51,750 nt of DNA from Rhodospirillaceae bacterium. GTDB lineage: Bacteria > Pseudomonadota > Alphaproteobacteria > Bin65. The stretch's first letter is position 1. Every line of letters begins with the position of its first letter. Under the pieces are notes generated by a model. That model had not been told where the DNA came from, made no database searches, and worked only from the letters and a program-made list of their open reading frames with translations. Both the position numbers and the translations under genes were made by a program. The stretch lies in contig WTGH01000019.1 of NCBI GenBank assembly GCA_011523655.1, positions 1 to 51,750 of the forward strand, written 5' to 3'. Shown here one piece after another: positions 8,380 through 16,473 of the stretch.

Positions 8380-9798
8380 TCACGCCAGCCCCATCTGCTG
8401 GTACGACAGCGCGACCTTTTCCAGGCCGACGGCGAAGGCGGCGGTGCGCAGGTCGTCGATCGCTTCCGTGTCGCGCATCCGTTCGCGGATCGCGCCGTAG
8501 CCGTCGCGCATGACGCCTTCGAGGCCGGATTCGACCAGGTCGAGCTCGTCGGTGCCGCGCAGCAGCGGCGCCTTGAGTTCCTCCGGCACCGGCCGGCCGG
8601 CCGCCGTCTCGATCATGTCGACGATGCGCAGGCCGCGCTGGATTTCGAGCTGGCGCGACAGGCGGCCGAAGCGCATGTGCGAGACGTTCTTGACCCATTC
8701 GAAATAGCTGACGGTCACGCCGCCGGCGTTGACCAGGATGTCCGGCAGCACGACCCTGCCGCGTGCGAGCAGTTCGCGGTCGGCTTCCAGCGTCACCGGC
8801 CCGTTGGCGGCCTCGACGATCAGCTTCGCCCGGATGCGCGGGGCGTTGTCGGCGGTGATCTGGCTCTCCAGGGCGGCGGGCACGAGAATATCGCACTCCG
8901 CCTCGAGGGCCGATGCGCCGTCCTCGACGAACTGCGCGCCGGGGAAGCCCTTCATGCCGCCGGTGCGGGCCCGGTGTTCGGCGAGCGCCTTGGGATCGAT
9001 ACCGTCGTCGGACAGCAACGCGCCGTCGTATTCGATCACGCCGACGAGGCGCACGCCGTCTTCCTCGACGAAGAATTTCGCCGCGTTGAAGCCGACGTTG
9101 CCGAAGCCCTGGACGATCATCCGCTTGCCTTCGAGGCCGCCGTCCAGACCGGCCATGGCCACGTCTTCGGGATGCTCGAAGAATTCTCGGACGACATACT
9201 GGACGCCGCGGCCGGTCGCCTCCGTGCGGCCGGGAATGCCGCCCTGGGTCACCGGCTTGCCGGTCACGCAGGCGATCGCGTCGATCTCCGAGGGGTAGAG
9301 CTTCCGGTACTCGTCGGCCATCCAGGCCATCTCGCGCGCGCCGGTGCCCATGTCCGGCGCCGGCACGTCGCGGCTCGGGCTGATATAGCCGCGGTCGGCG
9401 AGCTCCTGGGTGAAGCGGCGGGTGATCCGCTCCAGCTCGTCCTCATTATAGTCTGCGGGGCGGATCGCCAGCCCGCCCTTGGCGCCGCCGAACGGCACGT
9501 CGACCAGCGCGCACTTGAAGGTCATCAGCGAGGCCAGGGCCTCGACCTCCTGCTGGTCGACCTGGGGCGCGTAACGGATGCCGCCCTTCACGGGGAGGCG
9601 GTGTTCGCTGTGCACCGCGCGCCAGCCGCAGAAGGTATGGTAGCTGCCCCGGAGGCGCACCGGGAAGCGCAGCTGGATGACGGAATTGCACTCGCGGATG
9701 GTTTCCACGAGGTCGTCCGGGATGGCGAGGGCCCGGGCGGCCCGGTCGAACATGCCGCGGACGCTGGCCTGGAAATTGGGTTCTGTCGAAGTATTCAC
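8380..9798 (-). CDS. gdhA: Glu/Leu/Phe/Val family dehydrogenase, likely NAD-glutamate dehydrogenase
   Basis: This 472-residue cytoplasmic enzyme interconverts glutamate with 2-oxoglutarate and ammonia. It shows the substrate-binding PVKGGIRY segment, the catalytic block FKCALVDVPFGGAKGG, and the Rossmann motif GFGNVG near the middle. Length and motifs fit the GdhA group rather than the shorter leucine dehydrogenases. The start is a GTG at 9798 with GGAGG 7 bases upstream. It is convergent with nrdJ and has no obvious operon partner. Coenzyme choice cannot be read from sequence with confidence. Confidence 0.93.
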   Translation of the reverse strand: MNTSTEPNFQASVRGMFDRAARALAIPDDLVETIRECNSVIQLRFPVRLRGSYHTFCGWRAVHSEHRLPVKGGIRYAPQVDQQEVEALASLMTFKCALVDVPFGGAKGGLAIRPADYNEDELERITRRFTQELADRGYISPSRDVPAPDMGTGAREMAWMADEYRKLYPSEIDAIACVTGKPVTQGGIPGRTEATGRGVQYVVREFFEHPEDVAMAGLDGGLEGKRMIVQGFGNVGFNAAKFFVEEDGVRLVGVIEYDGALLSDDGIDPKALAEHRARTGGMKGFPGAQFVEDGASALEAECDILVPAALESQITADNAPRIRAKLIVEAANGPVTLEADRELLARGRVVLPDILVNAGGVTVSYFEWVKNVSHMRFGRLSRQLEIQRGLRIVDMIETAAGRPVPEELKAPLLRGTDELDLVESGLEGVMRDGYGAIRERMRDTEAIDDLRTAAFAVGLEKVALSYQQMGLA

Positions 9799-9893
9799 GC
9801 CGGCCTCCGGTCGCGGTTAGGGCAGGTCTGGCAGGTTACCCGCAGCCGCCAGGCCACACGGCCCGACGCTTCCGCACCGGGCGCAAAAACACC

Positions 9894-10454
9894 CTATCCC
9901 GGAAGCCGCCCGGCGTCATCGTGCATGTCGATCGAATCCGCCCGTCCTTTCAGCGCCGCCTCCGCCGCGAAGATGGCCGGCTCGTCGATGCCCAGTTCGC
10001 GCAGGGCGCGGGCGGCGCGCAGCACATAATCGGCATTGCTGCCGCTCACGCCTTCCGCCCGCCGGACGATCTCAAGCTGCTCTTCGAGGCTCAGGCCGGG
10101 CAGGAAATCCGGATGCCCGGCGCGCGGCAGGTAGGTCGTCGCCGAAACCTCGCGGCCGTCGTCCAGTTCGACCGCCACGGCGCTTTCGCGGTAGACCGGA
10201 TAGTGGTCGAGTTCGCGCTTGCGCAGATAGGCGGCGACCGCTTCGGCATGCTCCGCCGCGATCCGGTAGGCGATGCCGGTGCAGGATCCGCCCGGCTTCA
10301 GTCCCATGACGAGGCCCGGCCGCGCCGCGGTGCCCCGGTGGTGGACCGTGCGGACGCACAGGGCGCGCTGCCGGCCGTGCAGCGTCGCCCGCCGCCGCTC
10401 GGCGAAATCGAAGCCGGGCCGCCACATCAGCGAGCCGTAACCGAACAGCCACAT
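9894..10454 (-). CDS. chaC: Gamma-glutamylcyclotransferase, ChaC-like
   Basis: This 186-residue protein begins with the family signature FGYGSLMWRPGF, which forms the substrate-binding loop. It carries the YLRKRELDHYP segment that holds the catalytic Glu. ChaC enzymes cleave glutathione to 5-oxoproline and Cys-Gly in the cytoplasm. The ATG at 10454 lies 5 bases after the stop of the upstream exporter gene, so the two are probably co-transcribed. An open frame continues upstream through the exporter gene but is a shadow. Confidence 0.9.
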   Translation of the reverse strand: MWLFGYGSLMWRPGFDFAERRRATLHGRQRALCVRTVHHRGTAARPGLVMGLKPGGSCTGIAYRIAAEHAEAVAAYLRKRELDHYPVYRESAVAVELDDGREVSATTYLPRAGHPDFLPGLSLEEQLEIVRRAEGVSGSNADYVLRAARALRELGIDEPAIFAAEAALKGRADSIDMHDDAGRLPG

Positions 10455-10459
10455 CCGGG

Positions 10460-11674
10460 TCAGCGTTCGGCCGGCAGGTCCAGCCGCTCCAGCGCCGGCC
10501 GGACGATGAACGCGACCGCAAAGGCCGCCAGTGCGGCTTGCAGCACCATCTGAAAACCGAGGTTCATCCCCGCCGGATCGACGAGGGCCACGGCGAGTGC
10601 GCCGAGCGCCGCGCCGGAGACGAACTGGATGATGCCGATGAGCGACGAAACCGAGCCGGCGATGGTCGGAAAGGGGGCGAGAACGCCGGCGTATAGGCTG
10701 GGCGAAGACAGGCCGAGGCCGAGCACGACGCCGAACAGCGGGCCGACATAGGCGCCGAAGCCGGCCGCGCCGGCGGAGACCGCCGCGATCATCGCCGCGA
10801 CCGACACGATGATGATCGCCGCGCCGGTCAGGAGAAGGGGGACGGCGCCGAGCCGCGCCGAAAGCCGCCCCGAAAGGAAGGCGCCGACGACCTGGCCGAC
10901 CATCAGCGCGGCGAAGGAAAAGCCGATGTCCTCCGGCGACGCGGCGAGGCGCGCCTCCAGAATGAAGGGCAGCGCCGACAGCATGGCGAACAGCGTGCCG
11001 TACAGCCCGATGGTGACCAGGGCATAGCCGAGGAACAGCCGGTGCCGGCCGAGCATGGCGAAGTTCCGCAGGATCGGCCCCGCCCGCGTGGCGTCGGGAT
11101 TGAGCCGCGTGTTGGTCTCGTCGAGGAACAGGACTATGACCAGCCACATGGCCGCGCCGATGCCGAGCAGCCAGACGAACACGCCCTGCCACCCCTCGGC
11201 GCCGACGATGAGGCCGCCGAGCAGGGGCGCCAGGATCGGCCCGACACCGAAAATCAGCATCACCCACGACATCGGCCCGGTCGCGCGCGTCCCGTAAATG
11301 TCGCGGATGCAGGCCCGGCCGATCGCCATGGACGCCGCGGCGCCCACGCCCTGGCAGAACCGGCCGAGCAGCAGCATGTCGATCGAATCGGCGGCGGCGC
11401 ACAGCGCCGAGGCGGCGACGAAAATCGCCAGCGAGGACACGAGCACCGGCCGCCGGCCGAACCGGTCCGACAGCGGCCCGTAGACCAGCTGCGCGCCGGC
11501 ATAGCCGATCAGAAAGGCCGAGATGGTGAACTGGGCCTCGGTCGGGCTCACCTGCAGCGAGCGCGCCATATCCGGCAGGGCCGGCAGCGTCATGTCGACG
11601 GCGAGCGCCGTGATCGCGGCCGTTATGCCGAGGATCGCGGTGACGATCCACGAGGTCGGCGCGGGCCGCTTCAC
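10460..11674 (-). CDS. MFS drug exporter, Bcr/CflA family
   Basis: A 404-residue inner-membrane protein with about 12 hydrophobic segments. The loop 2-3 motif is YGPLSDRFGRRPVL and motif C-like glycines follow (GVGPILAPLLGG). The N-terminal MTLPALPDMARSLQ stretch is typical of Bcr/CflA exporters. It would expel small drugs or amino-acid derivatives with the proton gradient; the substrate is unknown. It lies 5 bases upstream of chaC. A second, diverged family member is at 42767-44002. Confidence 0.9.
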   Translation of the reverse strand: MKRPAPTSWIVTAILGITAAITALAVDMTLPALPDMARSLQVSPTEAQFTISAFLIGYAGAQLVYGPLSDRFGRRPVLVSSLAIFVAASALCAAADSIDMLLLGRFCQGVGAAASMAIGRACIRDIYGTRATGPMSWVMLIFGVGPILAPLLGGLIVGAEGWQGVFVWLLGIGAAMWLVIVLFLDETNTRLNPDATRAGPILRNFAMLGRHRLFLGYALVTIGLYGTLFAMLSALPFILEARLAASPEDIGFSFAALMVGQVVGAFLSGRLSARLGAVPLLLTGAAIIIVSVAAMIAAVSAGAAGFGAYVGPLFGVVLGLGLSSPSLYAGVLAPFPTIAGSVSSLIGIIQFVSGAALGALAVALVDPAGMNLGFQMVLQAALAAFAVAFIVRPALERLDLPAER

Positions 11675-11685
11675 GGGGTGCGGCC

Positions 11686-11848
11686 CCCTTCGACTGGCTC
11701 AGGGCAAGCTCTCGATACGGCGCTGGCGCGCCTACTCGGGATGAGGGGTTGGTAATTCTTCAGAGTCTCCCTCCTTCCCCTCATCCTGAGTAGGCCCGGC
11801 GCCCGGCCGGGGCGTATCGAAGGGCCTGCCCTGAGTCCGTCGAAAGGG
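11686..11848. repeat. Palindromic repeat family B, copy 1
   Basis: A long imperfect inverted repeat. The outer arms are CTTCGACTGGCTCAGGGCA...TGCCCTGAGTCCGTCGAA. The inner arms are CTCGATACGGCG...CGTATCGA and CTACTCGGGATGAGG...CCTCATCCTGAGTAG. Two more copies sit in tandem at 23593-23841. It has no coding capacity and is MITE- or REP-like. It separates the exporter gene from the divergent exonuclease gene. Confidence 0.85.
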
Positions 11849-11942
11849 CGGCATTCAACTGAGTCAGCGGTTTCGACGGAAACGGACACGCTCTAGTCTA
11901 ATCCGGCGCGTGGGCCAAACCGAAACGGAAGCGTGAGGCTGC

Positions 11943-12956
11943 ATGGCCGGGTTGCGTCCGGAAGACTGGCTGAAGGCGACGGAGCGCGGCCTGTGGTGCG
12001 CGCCGGCCGATCTCTATATCGATCCGGTGCGCGCGGTCGAGCGCGCCGTCGTGACCCACGGCCATGCCGATCACGCCCGGCCCGGCAACGGCCGGGTGCT
12101 CGCGACGCCGGAAACGCTCGCCATCATGCAGGCGCGCTACGGCGATGCCGCGGCCCGGCAGGCGCAGCCGCTGGCCTACGGCGAGACCCTCGATCTGGGC
12201 GGCGTGACCGTCCGGCTGGTCCCGGCCGGCCATGTCCTCGGCTCGGCCCAGGTCGTGCTGGAGCATGGCGGCCAGCGCATCGTCGTCTCCGGCGACTACA
12301 AGCGCCGGCGCGACCCGACCTGCCCGGCCTTCGAGCCGGTCGCCTGCGACGTCTTCGTGACCGAGGCGACCTTTGCCCTGCCCGTGTTCCGCCACCCGGA
12401 CGACGCCGGCGAGATCGCGTCCCTGCTCGCCTCCGTCGCCCTGTTCCCGGAGCGCGCCCACCTGGTCGGCGCCTACGGGCTGGGCAAGGCCCAGCGGACG
12501 ATCCGGCTGATCCGCGAGGCCGGCTGGGACCGGCCGCTCTACCTGCACGGCGCGCTGCAGGCCCTGTGCGATCTGTACGAGGCGCACGGCATCGATCTCG
12601 GACCGCTCGAACCGGCGGCCGGCCGGGACCGGGCCGCCTTCGCCGGGGAGATCGTGCTCGCCCCGCCGGGTTCGCTGTCCGACCGCTGGTCGCGCCGCCT
12701 GCCCGACCCGGTGACGGCGATGGCCTCGGGCTGGATGCGGGTGCGCCAGCGGGCGAAGCAGCGCGGCGTCGAGCTGCCGCTGATTATCTCCGACCACGCC
12801 GACTGGGACGAGCTCACCGCGACGCTGGAAGAGGTCGGCGCGCCGGAGGTCTGGGTGACCCACGGCCGGGAGGAGGCGCTGGTCCACTGGGCCGCCCGCC
12901 GCGGCATCCGCGCCCGCGCCCTCTCCCTGATCGGGCGGGAGGACGAGGATGAGTAG
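11943..12956 (+). CDS. Ligase-associated DNA exonuclease, metallo-beta-lactamase fold
   Basis: This 337-residue protein has the metal-binding HGHADH motif near residue 40, a second GHVLGSAQ segment (about 98) and SGDYK (about 117). This is the beta-CASP/MBL order seen in nucleases related to CPSF-73/SNM1. The next gene is an ATP-dependent DNA ligase, which matches the known ligase-associated repair module. It would trim DNA ends in the cytoplasm before ligation. GTGAGG precedes the ATG. Only 39 bases separate it from the ligase. Assignment rests on motif plus neighbour. Confidence 0.9.
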   Translation: MAGLRPEDWLKATERGLWCAPADLYIDPVRAVERAVVTHGHADHARPGNGRVLATPETLAIMQARYGDAAARQAQPLAYGETLDLGGVTVRLVPAGHVLGSAQVVLEHGGQRIVVSGDYKRRRDPTCPAFEPVACDVFVTEATFALPVFRHPDDAGEIASLLASVALFPERAHLVGAYGLGKAQRTIRLIREAGWDRPLYLHGALQALCDLYEAHGIDLGPLEPAAGRDRAAFAGEIVLAPPGSLSDRWSRRLPDPVTAMASGWMRVRQRAKQRGVELPLIISDHADWDELTATLEEVGAPEVWVTHGREEALVHWAARRGIRARALSLIGREDEDE

Positions 12957-12959
12957 GGC

Positions 12960-12989
12960 GGGGATGACTGAGATGGGGATGACTGGGAC
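12960..12989 (+). repeat. 15-bp tandem duplication between exonuclease and ligase genes
   Basis: Two units of GGGGATGACTG(A/G)GA(T/C) fill most of the 39-base gap. The G-rich end of the second unit lies where the ligase ribosome binding site should be. Confidence 0.7.
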
Positions 12990-12995
12990 GGGGCC

Positions 12996-14579
12996 GTGAA
13001 AGCCTTCGCCGCCCTGCTCGACCGGCTGGTCTACACGCCGTCGCGCAACGCCAAGCTGCGCCTGCTGGCGGACTATTTCCGTCGCACGCCGGATCCGGAC
13101 CGCGGCTGGGCGCTGGCGGCGCTCACCGGGTCGCTGAATTTCCCCAACGCCAAGGCCGGCGCGATCCGCGAGCTCGCCCGCGAACAGACCGACGAGGTGC
13201 TGTTCGCGCTGTCCTACGATTATGTCGGCGACCTGGCGGAGACGACGGCGCTGCTCTGGCAGACCCAGGGCGACGCCGAACCGCCGGGGCTGGCGGACGT
13301 CGTCGAAACCCTGCGGCAGGCCGGCCGGACGGAGGTGCGCGGCCTGGTCGCCGGCTGGCTCGACGGGCTCGATGCAACCGGGCGCTGGGCCCTGCTCAAG
13401 CTGATAACCGGCGGCCTGCGCATCGGCGTCTCGGCGCGGCTCGCCCGGGTGGCGCTGGGCCAGGCTTTCGATACGGCGGTCGAAGAGATCGAGGAGATCT
13501 GGCACGCCGTCGATCCGCCCTATGGCGCGCTGTTCGCCTGGCTGGCCGATGGCGCCGGCAAGCCGGACGTGGCCGGCCGGCCGACCTTCCGGCCCTTCAT
13601 GCTCGCCCACCCGCTTGAAGAGCGGGCGGACCTCGACCCGGCGGACTGGCTGGTCGAATGGAAGTGGGACGGCATCCGGGTCCAGCTTGCCGCGCGCGGC
13701 GGCGAACGGCGGCTCTATTCGCGCACCGGGGACGACATCTCCGGCGCCTTCCCGGACGTGCTGGCGGCGATGGATTTCGACGGCGTGCTCGACGGCGAAC
13801 TGCTGGTGCGCGACCCCGCCAGTCCCGATTCGTCCGATCCCGGCTCCGCCGATCCGGCGTCCTTCAACGCGCTGCAACAAAGGCTCAACCGCAAGACGGT
13901 GTCGAAGAAGATGCTGGCCGCCCACCCGGCCTACGTCGTCGCCTACGACATCCTGTTCGACGGCGCGGCGGACCTGCGCGTTCTAACGCTGGAGGACCGC
14001 CGCGGGCGGCTCGAAGCCTTCGTCGCCCGGCACGATCATCCGGATATCGAACTGTCCGCCCTGCTCGACGCGCCGGACTGGGAGAGCGTCGCGGCGCTCC
14101 AGGCCGAGGCGCGCCGGCTGGGCCGCGAGGGGCTGATGCTCAAGCGGCGCGACAGCCTTTACGAGCCGGGCCGCAAGACCGGCCTGTGGTTCAAGTGGAA
14201 GCGCGACCCGCTAACGGCCGACGCCGTGCTGATGTACGCCCAGCGCGGCCACGGCCGGCGCAGCTCCTTCTATTCCGACTACACCTTCGGCGTGTGGCGC
14301 GGCGGCGAGCTGGTGCCGGTCGGCAAGGCCTATTTCGGCTTCACCGACGCGGAACTGGCGCAGCTCGACAAATGGGTGCGCAACCACACGGTGAACCGCT
14401 TCGGCCCGGTGCGCGAGGTCGAGAAGCGGCTGGTCTTCGAGGTCGCCTTCGACAGCATCCACACCAGCCCGCGCCACAAGTCCGGCCTCGCCATGCGCTT
14501 CCCCCGCATCGCCCGCATCCGCTGGGACAAGCCCGCCGCGGAGGCCGACCGCATCGAGGCGCTGGAGGCGATGGTATAG
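12996..14579 (+). CDS. ATP-dependent DNA ligase (ligase-associated module)
   Basis: A 527-residue ligase with an N-terminal alpha-helical DNA-binding domain (about 1-190), a nucleotidyltransferase core and a C-terminal OB domain. The adenylated lysine is Lys223 in EWKWDGIR. Later core motifs are visible as DGELLVR, EGLMLKRRDS and WFKWKRD. This bacterial LigB/LigC-like class accompanies the MBL exonuclease upstream and usually also an Lhr-type helicase and a phosphoesterase (PdeM). Those two are not seen next to it here. The start is the GTG at 12996 after a G-rich site. A palindromic repeat follows the gene. Confidence 0.93.
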   Translation: MKAFAALLDRLVYTPSRNAKLRLLADYFRRTPDPDRGWALAALTGSLNFPNAKAGAIRELAREQTDEVLFALSYDYVGDLAETTALLWQTQGDAEPPGLADVVETLRQAGRTEVRGLVAGWLDGLDATGRWALLKLITGGLRIGVSARLARVALGQAFDTAVEEIEEIWHAVDPPYGALFAWLADGAGKPDVAGRPTFRPFMLAHPLEERADLDPADWLVEWKWDGIRVQLAARGGERRLYSRTGDDISGAFPDVLAAMDFDGVLDGELLVRDPASPDSSDPGSADPASFNALQQRLNRKTVSKKMLAAHPAYVVAYDILFDGAADLRVLTLEDRRGRLEAFVARHDHPDIELSALLDAPDWESVAALQAEARRLGREGLMLKRRDSLYEPGRKTGLWFKWKRDPLTADAVLMYAQRGHGRRSSFYSDYTFGVWRGGELVPVGKAYFGFTDAELAQLDKWVRNHTVNRFGPVREVEKRLVFEVAFDSIHTSPRHKSGLAMRFPRIARIRWDKPAAEADRIEALEAMV

Positions 14580-14632
14580 GCGGTATTGATCGGTTCCAAC
14601 CGGCGGAAACTTCCCCCGATTTCGCGGTAAAA

Positions 14633-14782
14633 TTCCTTCCCCCTCTTCAGAGGGGGAAGTGGCCGAGCGCAGCGAGGTCGATGGGGGTGTCGTGCCAGTC
14701 TGGAAAGAGCCGCCTTCCGGCGGCGCGCGTCTGGCGTCACCGCACCCCCACCTGGCCTCCCCCTCTGAAGAGGGGGAGGTAT
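14633..14782. repeat. Palindromic repeat family D
   Basis: The outer arms are CCCCCTCTTCAGAGGGGG at the left and CCCCCTCTGAAGAGGGGG at the right. Each is nearly self-complementary and the two are also inverted to each other. The central part contains ATGGGGGTG...CACCCCCA. It lies between the convergent ligase and fumarase genes. This looks like a widespread alphaproteobacterial intergenic element and was seen only once in this window. Confidence 0.8.
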
Positions 14783-14811
14783 AGGGTTCCGGAATTACCT
14801 GCCCGCCCGCT

Positions 14812-15471
14812 TCAGATCATCTCGTCACGGCGGTCGTCGGTTTCGCCGAAGCGTTTCATCACCGCCGGGCGGGTGCCTTCGTAGACCTTGTCCAGCCCGG
14901 CGGCGATCTTGGCGTTCTCGCGTTCGAACAGGCTGTTGCCGTCCAGGTCGCTCTCGACCAGGAAGGGGCCGAAATTTTCGACCTCGACGACCCAGACGGC
15001 CTGGGCGAGGCCGAGTTCCTCGCGCCAGTGCACGTCCTTCACCCGCCGGATGCCGCGGCCGAGCAGGGCGCCCGTGCCGTAGCCGACGGTGGTGAGATAG
15101 ACCGCGCCGTTGCGCACGAAATGGTTGCGGTAGTCCTCCGGGTTCATGCCGCCCTTGCCGAGGATCAGCGTCGCGCCGGAGCGGTCGAGCCACGGGCCGA
15201 TCCACTTGCTGAAGCGGAAGGAGGCGGTCGCCGTCACCGCGCCGACCCGGTAGCCGCCGTCCGGCTCGATCGTGGCGGCCGGCGAGCAATGGAAGTTCGT
15301 GCCGCTCTCCGCAGGCAGGTCGAGCGGCAGGGCTTCGCCGTCCTCGACCACCCGCTGATAGACCCCTTCGCGCGCGGTGTAGACCGTGCCGTCGAGATAG
15401 ACGACGTCGCCGAGGGAGAGCGCGGCGAGCGCCGCCCGGTCCGGCTCGGTGCTCAGCCGAACCTTTTTCAT
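14812..15471 (-). CDS. Class I fumarase / tartrate dehydratase-type hydro-lyase, beta subunit
   Basis: A 219-residue protein matching the C-terminal domain of class I fumarases, found as a separate chain (TtdB/FumB type). It retains the GKGGM segment of the family and YGTGALLG further on. The usual GPTTSxRM motif is altered to a GAVTATASFRFSKW form, so this is a divergent clade. With the alpha subunit it would hydrate fumarate to malate, or act on a related hydroxy acid, using a [4Fe-4S] cluster. The ATG at 15471 lies 10 bases after the alpha-subunit stop. It is the last gene of the complex II / fumarase operon. Confidence 0.85.
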   Translation of the reverse strand: MKKVRLSTEPDRAALAALSLGDVVYLDGTVYTAREGVYQRVVEDGEALPLDLPAESGTNFHCSPAATIEPDGGYRVGAVTATASFRFSKWIGPWLDRSGATLILGKGGMNPEDYRNHFVRNGAVYLTTVGYGTGALLGRGIRRVKDVHWREELGLAQAVWVVEVENFGPFLVESDLDGNSLFERENAKIAAGLDKVYEGTRPAVMKRFGETDDRRDEMI

Positions 15472-15481
15472 GGCGCGAGTT

Positions 15482-16444
15482 TCATGCCACGGCCGCCGCG
15501 ATCTCAGCCAGCGGCCACTCGACGGTCTCGCGGCGCTGGTAGGGCGTGAACCATCGCGGGTCCGTGCGGTATTCGACCCGGCCGTCGCCGTGCAGCCGCG
15601 CGCAGGCCCGGCGCGACGACAGGCAGAAGGCATGCACGCTCATCTGCATGCCGCCGGTGTGGCAGTAGCCGACCTCGATATGGCAATCGACGACCATGGA
15701 CTTGCCGACGAAGCCCATGGCGCCCATGCCGATGCTGTTGCCGAGCTCGATGAACTCCCGCTCCAGCGCGGCGATCTTCGGGTCCGGGTTGCGGTCGCCG
15801 ACCGTGCGCAGGCAGGCCGCGCGCTTGCCGAGCACCATGCAGGCGTCCTTGGAGCCGCCCAGGCCGATGCCGATGATCGCCGGCTGGCAGGCCAGGCCGC
15901 GCTTGCCGAAGGCGACCAGCGAATCGAGGTAGAAGCGCTTGATGCCCTCGATGCCGTCGGACGGGAACAGCATCCGGTAGTCGGTGCCGAACAGGCCGCC
16001 CTTGTGGACGGTCGTGAGGTCGATCCAGTCGCCGTCTGGCTCGAAGGCGACCTCGATCTCCGGCGCGGCGATGCCGACATTGTTGTCGTGGTCGGTGCGC
16101 CACAGCGGATGGACCCGGTTCGGGCGCAGGGGGATGTTGTGCGTCGCGTCCGCCGTCGCCCGGCGCAGCGCCTGTTCGAGGGCGACCGGGCCGCCTTCCA
16201 CCTGCGCCTCGTTGGCCAGCTTGACATACCAGCGCGGGCAGCCGGTATCGCCGCACATGGCCCGGCCGTCCTCCTTGGCGGCGTCGTAATTCTCCAGCAT
16301 CGCCTGGAGGACGAAGGCGGAAAGGTCGCCGTCCTCCGCCTCGGCGGCCCGGCGCAGCCCGTCGAGATAGTCGTCGGGAATCTCGATCGCCGCCTTGCTC
16401 ATCAGGGTGAGCGCGGTGCGGTGGATGCTGTCGATGGCGATCAT
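15482..16444 (-). CDS. Class I fumarase / tartrate dehydratase-type hydro-lyase, alpha subunit
   Basis: A 320-residue protein matching the N-terminal, cluster-carrying half of class I hydro-lyases. Three cysteine sites fit the [4Fe-4S] ligands: MCGDTGCP near 64, the GGSKDACM segment near 200, and CHTGGMQ near 270. GIGLGGSKD is a family hallmark. The ATG at 16444 is preceded by GGAGA. It follows the flavoprotein gene by 29 bases, which suggests co-transcription and a fumarate-succinate-malate function. Tartrate dehydratase is the main alternative because TtdAB has the same split. Confidence 0.88.
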   Translation of the reverse strand: MIAIDSIHRTALTLMSKAAIEIPDDYLDGLRRAAEAEDGDLSAFVLQAMLENYDAAKEDGRAMCGDTGCPRWYVKLANEAQVEGGPVALEQALRRATADATHNIPLRPNRVHPLWRTDHDNNVGIAAPEIEVAFEPDGDWIDLTTVHKGGLFGTDYRMLFPSDGIEGIKRFYLDSLVAFGKRGLACQPAIIGIGLGGSKDACMVLGKRAACLRTVGDRNPDPKIAALEREFIELGNSIGMGAMGFVGKSMVVDCHIEVGYCHTGGMQMSVHAFCLSSRRACARLHGDGRVEYRTDPRWFTPYQRRETVEWPLAEIAAAVA

Positions 16445-16473
16445 CGGCCTGTCTCCTTCAGCCCGACTTCCGG

